Source: Helicoverpa zea
Taxonomy: Eukaryota > Arthropoda > Insecta > Lepidoptera > Noctuidae
NCBI RefSeq assembly: GCF_022581195.2
Contig: NC_061456.1
Span: 5,582,501 to 5,646,500, forward strand
Direction of reading: 5' to 3'
DNA: 64,000 bases
Within the stretch, counting starts at the first letter, position 1. Every line of letters starts with the position of its first letter. The notes under the pieces were generated by a model. That model did no database searches. It saw only the letters and a program-made list of their open reading frames with translations, and was not told the DNA's origin. Both the position numbers and the translations under genes were made by a program. Shown here one piece after another: positions 22,601-33,930 of the stretch.

Positions 22601-25190
22601 TAAATATGAAACCTTATATTTTGGTTTATCACTTCACCCACGAGTGAATGTATGCAAGCGTTTGTAACACCAGCGGTGGCGCTTTGCCAATAATCTCACA
22701 TACTGTTTGATTTGTTATTTTATGGCACGTTAATACGCTGCCCATGAGCGATTGCTTACCGCGTGCCATGGGCTTAATTGCACTTCTACTAGTCGGTAAT
22801 CTTTATTTGCGATTTTTAGATTTTACTTAGGTGGAGATCTTAAAGATACGTTTAGCCTCCGAACTGAATGCCAAAATGAATTATTAAAGTTATTTGTTAA
22901 CAACAAAACATGAGTAATAAGTTGTCACTAAAGTTAAATTGAATGCATTTATAATTTTAATAAAATGTGTTATTATTTTGAATGTTTGAACAAGCGTTTG
23001 TTTGAGTAGTGGATAACATGGGCATTAACAAAAAGTGCAGACAATAAAGATTTGTTTGTAATGCAGCGCTGTGCTGGGTGATTGGATGCTGAGCGAAACA
23101 AAAGTTTCCCCGGCTTTGTTTTGTTTGCTTTTTAACTTAATTAATTCGCTTGCTCCCAACAGCAACGCGCCGGCAATATTATTATATTTTATAATAACTT
23201 TAAAATATCAAATGGCGGACACATTTGCATGATTTAATCAGGCGTTTGTTTTAATGAAGCGTATATAAAATTGACTCCAAAACGTTAATTCGATTTGCAT
23301 ATCGCCATCACTTGCCCACAGCACAAACACAAGGCAGTGTCGACGACGAGGGACGTGTATCGGCAATATAATCATGATACCAGCAGCTTTCCTTTTTATT
23401 ATCTAATAAAACTCGGACAACGTTTACGAAGACAATACCATAAAAATTGGCATAAAATCACGGCGCCGAAAATTTTATATCGTGATACTATTACGTTCAT
23501 AAACCGTGTAGGGGAAATGATTGGATGAATGCGGCGATTTTAACGAACATCTGTCTTCGTTGAAGTTCAAATTTATTATTCGAATGAATTTAACTGTAAT
23601 GGCATTGGACGATGTTTATATTTTATCGCCGCTCAGTCGGACAGAACAAAAAAGAAATGGAATTTTACGCAGCAATGAAATGAAAATTTTATTTCAATTC
23701 AATATTTCTGTTGTAGCGTAGCGAGACCAATACCTACTAGATTTGATATAATGTTTTTTAAAGGAATGTGGGCTTCAAGAAATGCTTAAGAAATAAACGT
23801 TTTCATATCCTGTAATATTTCAACTATTATAGTATTGACTTTCCTCATATACGAATGTCATTGAAACTCCTGCGAGTATAGTAGACACATATCAATAAAT
23901 GTGTATCACCATAAAAAACGGTAGTAACACCGAACGCAGTCGAAAGTTGTCGTTCCAAACGAAAAATATATCCGTAAATCATATGTTTATTTGTACGTGA
24001 AAGGCGGTACCTGGCAATACCGGTTCCAGGTGGTTTTATTGAAAACTCCGGACAATTCTATGACACAAAGACCTTAATTTATTCTTGAATTGGATTTATT
24101 CTTCCATGTGTTGGGAGCTGGTGACAGAGGGCCCTTAAGGTTAATGTAGGTCTTGTCATCGGAAATTGGAGCGGCCAAAACCGTACGATTTGTCAGCTGT
24201 CATGTGGAATTGAATCCTAAAGGTGTATAGGAAAATTGTACTCGAGGAGCTTATACGAGATTAATTTCTAACGGTCTTAAAATGTATAAAATTTACTGTG
24301 AAAAGCATAGAGAAGCTTAAGTAAGCAATTGTTCAAGGAAGGATATTATTTTCTCCAATAAAAGGAGTAAGCAATATCAAAGATAGCTGTGTGACACTTT
24401 GTCTTAAACGAGCCCTTTGATGCTTCGACTTCCTCAACAATTTTCATTTCCTCCGTTGAAGTCCTCTGCTCAAGTAAAGTTCTCAGCATGCCAATTTTAA
24501 CTCGAAATCTGTTTCTAAGACTGTTTCAAATGAGTTCACATCATACAATTTCACCGTATTTTGCTAAGGATAACCTTTTGTTAGATTCCACTTAATCCTA
24601 ATTTAAATTTACTTTAGTTAATGAATTTCGTACCATTTAAGTAATCTAATTCTTGTTATAAGTTTTACGCGTTTATAATAAGTTTGCTATTTTTAGATAT
24701 CTGTTATTATTTACTGATTCCGAATCGTTTATAGCAGCAATTGACCTCAGAAAATAAGAAAAACATAGTAATTAATATCGGTATCAAGTAAAAGTCTCGA
24801 CGATTCACGCCCGTTTCGGAAAACATTCACAGCGAGAGAGTTCACTAGCAAAATAACAACGTCCATTTGTAACAAAAAGTCCATTCATCAAACGAGATAA
24901 CAATGTCACGGCGTTATCAAAACATGACCCGTGAAGCGATCACAATGTTTTGCTACGCGAATTCCGGCCCGCAGCAAAAAGTTAACACAATGGAAAAGTT
25001 CGCTCTTCCCAAATAAATCGTTTCATTTATACGTATTTATTATTACCTTCGTTTGGTTTGTTATAGCCACATTTGAAACAAATGACTTTTGGATGGAGTT
25101 ATATTTCATAGTCGGTATCGTATGGGTATTTGTTAAAGAAATATCTATAAGTGATATCTCATGGGTGTCGTAAGAGAACCCCTAGAGATT
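19643..25190. other. Long non-coding stretch
   Basis: No supported gene, RNA or mobile element. Moderately GC-rich patches occur near 20990-21330 and 22360-22560 and might be regulatory. Frames such as 21804-21986 (+) and 24931-25173 (+) start at GTG and carry no family motif. Confidence 0.4.
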
Positions 25191-25549
25191 AATGCCCGTT
25201 TTCACCAACAAACACCTAAATTTAGGGAGCATTTACGGAACACTTAATGAAAATTTCATTTTCACCAAAGCTTAGGTGTCCGTTTTAACCTTAAAATTTC
25301 ACTAAAACTTGGGGGCCCGATTGATGCCTGCTTAAACGACCCCTATCATTATCATGACAGAATAAAAATATATTTCGGATCGTTTCTAGCGATGGATAGT
25401 GAATAAACGAATGTTTTTAGAAAGTTTAGAAGCTGTGGAGTTTGTAGATATGTTAAATAATAATCATTACAAGACCACGTATCTAACGTGTAAGAGCAGA
25501 TGACTAAGAAATACGACGATCATGACTTTTTTACAAGATACTAGCTTTC

Positions 25550-25678
25550 GCCCGCCTAAAACCTTCTCCCGGGTCAAAGTTACTTCCCCTCTAATTTTCA
25601 GCCAAATCGGTCAAGCCGTTTTCATGTTATGTCGTGACAACGGAAACCGGGTTTCATTTTTATACATATAGATAAGTT
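25550..25678 (+). mobile_element. Short lepidopteran retroelement tail
   Basis: It starts ACTAGCTTTCGCCCGCC, continues with GCCAAATCGGTCAAGCCGTT and ends TTTTTATACATATAGATA. This order is that of short LINE-derived 3' ends scattered through moth genomes. It lies inside the TIR-bounded element. Confidence 0.65.
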
Positions 25679-25942
25679 ATCAGTTGCTATCAATGCACTT
25701 GCTAGGTCGTGATGTCGTTGAATTATTCAAAAATAGGAAGTCCTGCATGTCCATAAATACACAGACCATAACAGATGCAAATCTGGTAATCACTGATGTA
25801 GTTTCGCGGTGGCCGGGACATGATTCAACTATATACCAAAACAGCAGAGACCAATGATTCGAAAATAGTGAACATGGAAGAGCCTATTTCCTGGGTGATA
25901 GTGGGTACCCTCTGAAAGTAAGAAGTAGGCTAACATTGAACA

Positions 25943-26141
25943 CTAGCTTTTGCCAGTGGTTTCACCCGCATCCCTTGGGAACTACTTCTCGTACCGGGAT
26001 AAAAAGTATAGCCTATAGCCTTCCTCGATAAATGGGCTATCTAACACTGAAAGAAATTTCAAATCGGACCAGTAGTTCCTGACATTAGCGCGTTCAAACA
26101 AACAAACAAACTCTTCAGCTTTATAATATTAGTATAGATAA
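25943..26141 (+). mobile_element. ~197-bp CTAGCTT...AGTATAGAT repeat, copy A
   Basis: Complete unit from ACTAGCTTTTGCCAGTGGTT to TTATAATATTAGTATAGAT. Nearly identical to copy B at 39854-40048 (shared TAGCCTATAGCCTTCCTCGA, TAAATGGGCTATCTAACACT, CCAGTAGTTCCTGA(C/G)ATTAG). A CAAACAAACAAACAAAC run precedes the terminal block. It codes for nothing; it is a non-autonomous element or the 3' end of a LINE that is mostly inserted in truncated form. Confidence 0.8.
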
Positions 26142-26220
26142 TAAATTATGAAAATTAAAACAAAGATAGTACTTAAACAAATATTTTAATAATAGTCCTC
26201 ATGTGATGTAACAAACATTA

Positions 26221-26300
26221 TCATCATCCTCCTGCCTCATCTTAATTTGGGGTCGCAGCATGTTTTTACACGTCTTTCCAATTTCTCGCACCACCTGAAA
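26221..26300 (-). mobile_element. Fragment of another SINE family
   Basis: TCATCATCCTCCTGCCTCAT, then TTAATTTGGGGTCGCAGCAT, resembles the 3' end (read on the minus strand) of a widespread lepidopteran SINE distinct from the one at 54425. The remainder is not recognisable here. Confidence 0.5.
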
Positions 26301-27077
26301 CGAAATAAACATTATAAATTTATAATTTTAACTCCATACTTATATCCATCAACTCATGGAAAACAAAAATACCATGAAGCCCACAGTAAAACAAGGAACA
26401 CAGTTGAACGGCAATATCTTAACAATGTATTATTCCACACAGATATTATGCACATTTACCTGAAAACGTTTCCTGTCGCATTAAAACTATTTGAGACTGG
26501 ATCCAAGCTTTGTTTTTGGCTTCGTTCGTGGTCCCATCCGTTTTTTGTTTAATATTGTGTCTCTATGAGACGTCAGCAATTTCACTAGCTTGTCTTTTTT
26601 TTCTGTAAGAAAGGTTTGTCCACGTTTTCTCTTCTCTGCCAAAATAAACTTATCTTTTCAACAATAATAAACCCAAATGAATGTACACATATACACATCA
26701 GTCAATTTGACAAACGCGCGAAGGACACAGGTAAAAATTCACCTGTAGAAAACCTCTTTACTGTTTTATTGCATAAAACAAAGCGTAAAGTAGTTAAAAG
26801 TTAAATTAAAATAACATTACAAGATAATTTTTCACAGGCTTTAGTAATATATACTCGATTGACGTTTATTACTTAAGAAGTACTGAAAAATCATTTTATC
26901 GATAAAATATCGACTTTTCTTTATCGTTTGTAGAACTAGTAATCTGTCACTTACTTAAGGGATCCATGTACAAGTGTGGTGAAAATGAATTTAGGTAGGT
27001 GTCAAATTGGGAGGGGTCCTTATTAAAAGTAGCATTTAGATAGGGAAACGGTAAGAGATCGTTGGTGAAAACGGGCA

Positions 27078-27440
27078 AAATCAGGTAGATGCAATGAAGC
27101 ATTAGATCATACATAAATATCAATGTTGTGCCGAAATATGGTTCCCATGGGTATCGAGTCGGTTAGATAGCAATAATGTCGCGCAATATCAAAACGACAT
27201 TGATCTTCCTGATATGAAAATAATTGAACAAGTTCTGCCGATACCGTTGTGTGTAACAAGGAGATATAGTTACAATAAGTTCGCAAAGAATAACAGAACT
27301 GTGAGTAGTTTTCGTGGTTAGATAGTGTAGTTATATTCAATTACGCTTCGCGGTACTCCAACCGTACGTTATTGAAACGTAAAGCACAATCGAGTACAGC
27401 ATTTGTCGCGGTGCCACGTAGCAATAAGAGGCGGTCGTGT
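27078..27440. other. Non-coding stretch
   Basis: No supported feature; directly upstream of a TATA-containing GC-rich island. Confidence 0.4.
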
Positions 27441-27448
27441 ATGTACTC

Positions 27449-27660
27449 TATAAATCCGTGCGAAGTTTAGCAGCGTGGCAGCGTGGCAGTGCGGCGGCGT
27501 GGCAGCACGGCAGGGCAGCAGAGCGGCAGAGCGAGCAGTGTCGGGGAGACTGTAACAAGTGCAATACAAAACAATATTCCGGAGTAATTTCCTCAGAGGA
27601 GGCGAGACCGCCCGCCGCGCGCCGCTCGACGCCACGCCACCCGCTTGCTGTTGCACTCAC
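27449..27660 (+). promoter_or_regulatory. Candidate TATA promoter and GC-rich leader
   Basis: A TATAAAT box at 27449-27455 is followed about 25-30 bases on by a sharply GC-rich block. The block contains imperfect tandem GCGTGGCA units (27470-27535), then GAGACCGCCCGCCGCGCGCC and CTGTTGCACTCACAG near 27660. Local GC is far above the surrounding DNA. This arrangement suits a transcription start and 5' leader, but a chance TATA in a repetitive GC-rich patch is possible. No credible coding frame follows. Confidence 0.35.
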
Positions 27661-30600
27661 AGACAACGCTTTGTCATTTTCTTTACATCGACCACTTTGA
27701 GGTCATTAATCCTTTGCAATTTATTGTCCATTCTAAAGTTAGACTGAACATTTCTGTCTATGTCTGCGATAAGTATCTGAAAGAAGAATTAAGGCTGTTT
27801 TTGTTAAAATTATTTAAGACGCAACACTTCCATTTGTCTGATTACGTACGATATTTGGAAAAACTTAATCAACTATCTGCAATAAAAACGTACTGCTAGA
27901 TCCTTGCCAGATCATCTATTCATTAAACAGAATCTATGAATGAATATGCAGCGCAAGCTTCCAATAAGTGTAAGTAGGGTAAACAAATCAAAGCTGAACG
28001 CGCGTTCAATTTTTTAAAGTGTTTGAATTAAGGTGCCTTTTCCTGTGACTAGTGGCTGGCACAGCGCCAAGTGCACGACTGCAATTAGCCAAAATTATGC
28101 TCAAAAACAAGTTCGGAAGCAATTAGCAGATGTAGACTCAACTTAAGGACCAAGCTAAACCAGTTTGCTGAAGTCCGACACCGGATGAGATTTGTTTTAC
28201 TAGTTTATCGGTGAAAAAAAAAACTTTTCTTATACTTTTGGAGTTCCGAGTTTTCTTGAGCAATATTCAGAATACTAAAATGGTCGAAATAAGTATTGAT
28301 GTTTTAGTGCATTGCTTTAATATATTTGTGCACCACTGCACTTAACGTCTTTTATGCGCTAGATCTTAATTATTATAACCACCTGTGGTATGAATGCCCT
28401 GATGATTACATGACATCCAAATATGGAAGTAAATATCGATTGTGCGCACTATTAGTACTGGTAAATAAAATATGCCAAGTGTCCACAATTAAACACTCAA
28501 AGAAATTAATGTCAATGCATAGATGTTCTAATTCAGTTACAATTTGAAATAACCAAAATCGCAGCCAATTAAAAACAAACGAACAATATAGTTACTTAGT
28601 TTTTTTTTTTAGTTTCTAAATCTATCAATCGTTTGGATTTAAAAGTCCTGTACCTGTAAATCCTGTAAAAATCCTGGTACCTACTCATAACACTCTTCAA
28701 CTGAACTTCTTACACGGGTTAGACCAATTGAGTCCAACCTGAACTCAGAAACATAACGTAAGCTCGAACAAAGAGTGACAAGTTGAAAGGACATCTATAA
28801 CCGACTGTCCTAAACAGAGCGATGGCCTATGCCCACTACATTAACCCATTTTCCCAGTCGATACTTACAACTTGGACAAACAACTACTATGTTTATAACT
28901 CTTGAACAGCATGAATAATATATCGTTTATATTCGCTATTTCTACAAGTAGAACGTACGTAATATTTCCTGTATGCCGATAACTTGTATAATATTAGTTC
29001 AGAAAGAATTTTTATCATTAGGTCGGGCTTAATGAAAGATTTTCCGTGTGAACTCTGCACTATTGTCGAGGGACAATATTACGTCAAAACTTTTACGCTC
29101 TCGTTTGAATATTTTCATTTTATATCTTTTACTGCATGCACTACCAACTTTTAGTTCTAAAAAGGGTGTGTTTTGTGTAGGTACAGTATATCAGCAGTCT
29201 ATTTAATGTTCCTATTTATGTTTTTATATACATGACTGATGAGTTTTTCAGTAGATTTACGGCATCAAAATAGTTCTAACTAAGATCGATTTGTACAAAA
29301 TAACAACTCACACATTAACGTTATTAGTAGCTGTCGTGAACTTATAACCCCAAGCCTTCATATATTTATTTATTTAAATGTTCTCCATACATTAAAAGTT
29401 ACGAAAACATGCAAATTATACTCATGATATTTACATTGCTTCGAAAGACTTTGACTACCTGGGGGAATTACTCAAATATCCGATTTTCGTATCTTTTAGT
29501 ATTTTGGGTTATTTACATAGCTTCAGAAAATGCTACTCATACCTATTGGTTTATACTACCACTTTTATACATAGTTCATATTCTAAAATGCGCAGAACAT
29601 ATACTATTACTTTTATGTAATTGTTTTTACTATTAAAAAGTTATGTTTGATATATATCATGGTTTAAAGTTTCTATTAATATCAGCATGAAATACAATAC
29701 ACTTAGGTATGTTTACACTAATACCATTTCTTGAGTTACGTTGTTCTCTGATTGCGTCTGTACCTAGATCGATATGACAAACTAGTTGTCTAACTGTGAC
29801 ACACGTACGGCCTCATCCTTTGGATTGGATAGCTATTTCTCGTCTTATTAATCTTGCACCGAATCTCAACTACAGTCAGATCAAAATTGTATACTCACAC
29901 ACTGAAATTCTGATGGGAAACTCTGTTCGACTGTGCTCATTAATTTATAGAAATGTGTTACATACTCAATATGTAACGACTTTGCAAATAGCTAAACTAT
30001 GAAAGTTTTGATACATTATCTACAGATAATATGATTTAATTTTTTGTTGTGTTAGAATTTTATATAGGTTAAGGGGTCCGTTTACAAACATAAATCTCAC
30101 ACGCTCAAACATCGGTCCCTGATCAACTGTTTGTAGGCCATACAAATATTTGTTTCGTGCGGAAATCGAACTAGCGTCGAGTAATAGAAAGCAATGACAG
30201 TACACGGTACAGTTTAGATAAAAAGTATTTTTTATTTAAAATTTTATTGATTTGTATAAAACATTTTTGGTGGTACATTTATTGGGTTTCTTTTGTTTAC
30301 TGAATCAAATATCGGTAGCATAAATATTATCTAACATTTCGTTCAATTACATTTTCATAGACATGTAAGAGTATTTTAAATATTTCTACTATGTGTCGGC
30401 ATAATAACTATTCAATAATTTAATGTGCATGGCGTATCGGTAATTGTGTTAATTATAAATGCACAAGTAAATACTGAAATATTAATGTCGAAAATATCAC
30501 ATTAATGGCTCATAAGTCCATTCATGCGAGTGAGTTTAAAATGCACAAATTTTTTGAATTTCCCGTGTTTGGTTGTGAAAGTTCATTGATAAGTGCTGGG

Positions 30601-31272
30601 GGCTTTAGCTTGACTGGCTTCCCTGCGTCATTCATGAGCGTTCGAGTGAAATAAATCATTTGGAGCGTTTGGAAGATAAAATAATAATTAATCACGCTTA
30701 GATAAGTGTGTCTGAAGGAGGCATAATGCGAGGTCGCAGTGGCGTGCCTCCGGGGATACATCCTGTACTCCGAGTTGCCTATAAAATTTTACGATCACAC
30801 CGTATGAGCCATTACAGCTCTTGTCGATGTCACTTATGAGTGTCTGACGTAGTTTGTAACTCGAATTTAGTTTTGAAAATTTAAATCTGAAGTGTATTCG
30901 CGTATGAATTACAAATTGAAAATGCAATAAAAATAATTTGTTGCACAGCCGAGCGTTGAAAACCGACTTTAATATAATACTTACCTACGGAACGGTTTCA
31001 GCAAGCATTGGATTAAATATATTCGGGGAAGTCCAATATTTATTACAAAATTAATAACATTATTTCCTCCTCAAATTGTCCATTTCGTCGAATACATACA
31101 TTTACAATTAGGCAACACGGATTATGTTCTGTTAATCTATCAATTAAACTTTATAACAAAGGAAAACAATCGCGAGTTTCGTCAAACTAATCTTGAATAT
31201 TATAATAGTTTGTACTATTTGGCATAATTGAGTAATAATGTAGGTACTACATATTACAGACAGTATATGGTA
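27661..31272. other. AT-rich non-coding stretch
   Basis: No supported gene. The frames are short and unpatterned. An inverted pair GAGGCA/TGCCTC lies near 30718-30750. Confidence 0.45.
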
Positions 31273-31301
31273 GAAGCGAACATGTATGCTATGTTCGCTT
31301 C
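31273..31301. repeat. Perfect 11-bp stem hairpin
   Basis: GAAGCGAACAT, a 7-base loop GTATGCT, then ATGTTCGCTTC. The stem does not extend beyond 11 bp, so it is too short for a usual pre-miRNA. It could be a protein-binding palindrome or a coincidence. Confidence 0.7.
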
Positions 31302-32790
31302 AGAAACGCGTTTGCCTCAGGGTAATCATTGCGAGCTGAGTTAACGAACTCTGAATACAAATCGAATGTAGGTGACATGTAGTATTACGTACATACGAAC
31401 ACATAGCATCTCATTCGGAGACGTCGTCTGATACATTCTTTTAGATATACAGCAATGTTTATTGGTATTCGATATACGAGACTTGCCATATTATTGAGAT
31501 AATAAAATGTGTGCTCAAAGCATATGTTCAAAGGGCTGCTTATTAGCAATGACTCAGTATTTCGTCAAGGCTTATTTGTTTATGTCATTGTATAGAACAG
31601 GTCGTGTAGGTATGTACCATAAACTAAACACTGTTGTTTTCACGACGCCTTTGTGAGTATTTTTTTGGGTTGATTGAATCGTAAAATGACGGCAATTGGG
31701 CATTTAGGCGCTGAAGGTTTTATTTTCTAGGTGTATTTGCGATGAATGATGTCTGAATTAAGTTTGTAAACCAACTTTGTAAAAATGTTGTTAGTAAATA
31801 ATAAATATTTGCATCAAAACAAATTATTTCTTACCTTAAACGTTTAAAGTTGTGTTGACGTCATTATGAGACAGTCGATCTTAATTAGTAGCCGGTGCTG
31901 AGAACACGGTGTTTACATAAAATGTGTTCGAGCAAATTATTTCCTCTGTACGAATAAAATACTTGCAAAATGAACTCCGCTGGGGCACACTGGAAATGCC
32001 GTTCAGTAGCAATTAAAACTTTGTTACTGATCAAACTTTTACAGTCACATCTTCACGAGGACAAGTTGTCCGTGAGACTCTGAAGGAGCGTAAATGTGAC
32101 TACAGTTACCTTGTGAGATGTTCCGGCACTAACATAACCTGCCTGACGTATGCACCACACTCGGCTGTAGACTACATTTATAGGGAGCATACTGATGTTA
32201 CTATCATATCGTAATGCACAAGTAAATAAGGTTAATTTAGCAGAGCAATGCGTTTTTATATGCTTTTTATGGGTGCTTACAATACATGCTCACAATGTAA
32301 CGAAAAGGTGTGTCGGGTACAATTTGACATTTTCCTTCCTTTAAGAAAAAAAATGTTCTCGAGTCCTCATATACTTCTGAATGATTATAAATGAGCTTAA
32401 TTTTAAGAAACATGGTTTTTATAATGAACACGTAATTAAGTGTTATCATATCTTAGTAAAGTATCTAAGTATTATCTCAAGCATTATTCCAGCAAATTAT
32501 TTAAGCAGGATTAAATAACACAAGTTTAAGTAAGTATTTTTCCGTGTAAGACGTGATATTTATAATTCCTTTTTTATTGGAGAGAAAATTCGAATATAGT
32601 TGAACATGCCTTTCATAGAATAGAGTAAAAATGTGCACGATAAAAAACGTGTACTGTATTGAACAAAGTTTTCACAACTATGAAGTTGGAACGTGTTCCG
32701 CACAACGTCACATGTTCTACCCATAGAGAATTCCCAAAAACTATTTCATATACGATCTATTTACTGTAGAATAGTTTTTATATTATTTTA
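31302..32790. other. AT-rich non-coding stretch
   Basis: No supported feature. A slightly GC-richer patch lies at about 32040-32170. Confidence 0.45.
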
Positions 32791-32791
32791 T

Positions 32792-32986
32792 ACTAGCTGG
32801 TGCCCGCGACTTCGTCTGCGCAGGTTTAGTATTTCGAACAATATGTTTACAAATTGTAGCCTATGTGTTATTCTGATGTATAAGCTATATTATTGTAAAG
32901 TTTCATTAAAATCCATTCAGTAGTTTTTGCGTGAAAGAGTAACATCCATACATACAAACTTTCGCGTTTATAATATTAGTAGGATG
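32792..32986 (+). mobile_element. CTAGCTGGTGCCCGCGACTTCGT repeat, complete copy
   Basis: It begins ACTAGCTGGTGCCCGCGACT and runs through TAGCCTATGTGTTATTCTGA, AAATCCATTCAGTAGTTTTT and CATACATACAAACTTTCGCG to TTATAATATTAGTAGGAT. The start, middle and end signatures all match the abundant lepidopteran short retroelement also present at 13270, 25943 and 39854, though as a separate subfamily. Confidence 0.8.
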
Positions 32987-33841
32987 GTCAGACACGGCAT
33001 GAATGATTCATTGATTTACGAGGTAGTTTAAAGCTTAGTGATAAAACGCCGGTGACTACAACAACTATGCGACGAAGTTCAGTTTTATGAACTCCTTTAT
33101 GTTTTATACATTCGCGAATTCGGCAGACTAGACTCATGCGTGTATGCCAGTGAAAATAAACACTTCGTCATGCATGAGAATTCACTGAAGATAATGGAGT
33201 CGCATAAAATGCTCGGATTTTACGGCTGCGTTGTTTTCAAATCATGTTTTATTTGCTGATACGTGAGCTCGTTAAAACTTTATTTGAAATATTTGAATAT
33301 TACCCTTTGAGGTAAGAAATTGTTATGAATGTTTGAAAGGATCTACTCAATTATTGTACTTTTGAGATGACCGCAGTGCTTCAGAATGAAATACACTCAC
33401 ATTTGACGTCAAAGAAATAATGTTCTCTCTGATTATGTTTGTGATGATTACTTTAATCCTAATCTAATTTATTTTTTTATGTAGATATAGTCTAGACAAA
33501 TAGGTCTGAATGCGCCAACCGTAAAATTTAAATACTATTTTAACATTAATGTCACCTAGCAAGATTAAACATTTCATCGTAATGCAAAGATAAATCAGTA
33601 TATGATTTATGAGAAACTTAAAAACGTGCATTAGCAATAAAGACCGAAGCTTTCTTAATTTAAGAAGCATCTCTTGGACGAGTTCCGTTGCTCAAAGATA
33701 GCACATCGTTATCGCCAGAGTTTAAAAGTCCAACATCGTGAAAGAAATAGCATCACGTTAATCGAGTCACCGAGTTAATTAAACGGCAGAAGAAATGTGG
33801 TCGTGGATTGCGCATCAGTCAAGTGAGCCGGGGATGGTTAC

Positions 33842-33930
33842 CCCCCTCAAATCCGTGTAAGCCCGACGTCGCTCGTAAGACGCGGCGGCCGCCACTGACA
33901 GATCACTTGTCAGTGTCCCCTGTACTCTCG
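33842..33930 (-). CDS. Candidate short exon (minus), weak
   Basis: On the minus strand GGGATTGTTATTGCAG is a good acceptor, followed by 89 GC-rich bases reading ARVQGTLTSDLSVAAAASYE and ending at GGGG|GTAACC, donor-like. The same frame is open up to an ATG at 34033. The plus strand holds an inverted pair CACTGACA/TGTCAGTG inside the block, so it may instead be a regulatory or structural element. No family is recognised. Confidence 0.2.

Larger units (their letters stand above)
25193..27077. mobile_element. TIR-bounded DNA transposon remnant filled with other repeats
   Basis: TGCCCGTTTTCACCAAC at 25193-25209 occurs inverted at 27061-27077, a perfect 17-bp terminal repeat. Inside each end a second diverged inverted motif follows: CATTTTCACCAAAGCTTAGG at 25252 on, and the complement of AAGTGTGGTGAAAATGAATT near 26974. 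No clear target duplication was found, so the superfamily is left open. The interior holds no transposase; a short frame near 25410-25500 (MFLESLEAVEFVDML) is unrecognised. At least two short retroelement tails (25550, 25943) and a SINE-like fragment (26221) lie within it, so most of its 1.9-kb length comes from later insertions. Confidence 0.6.
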
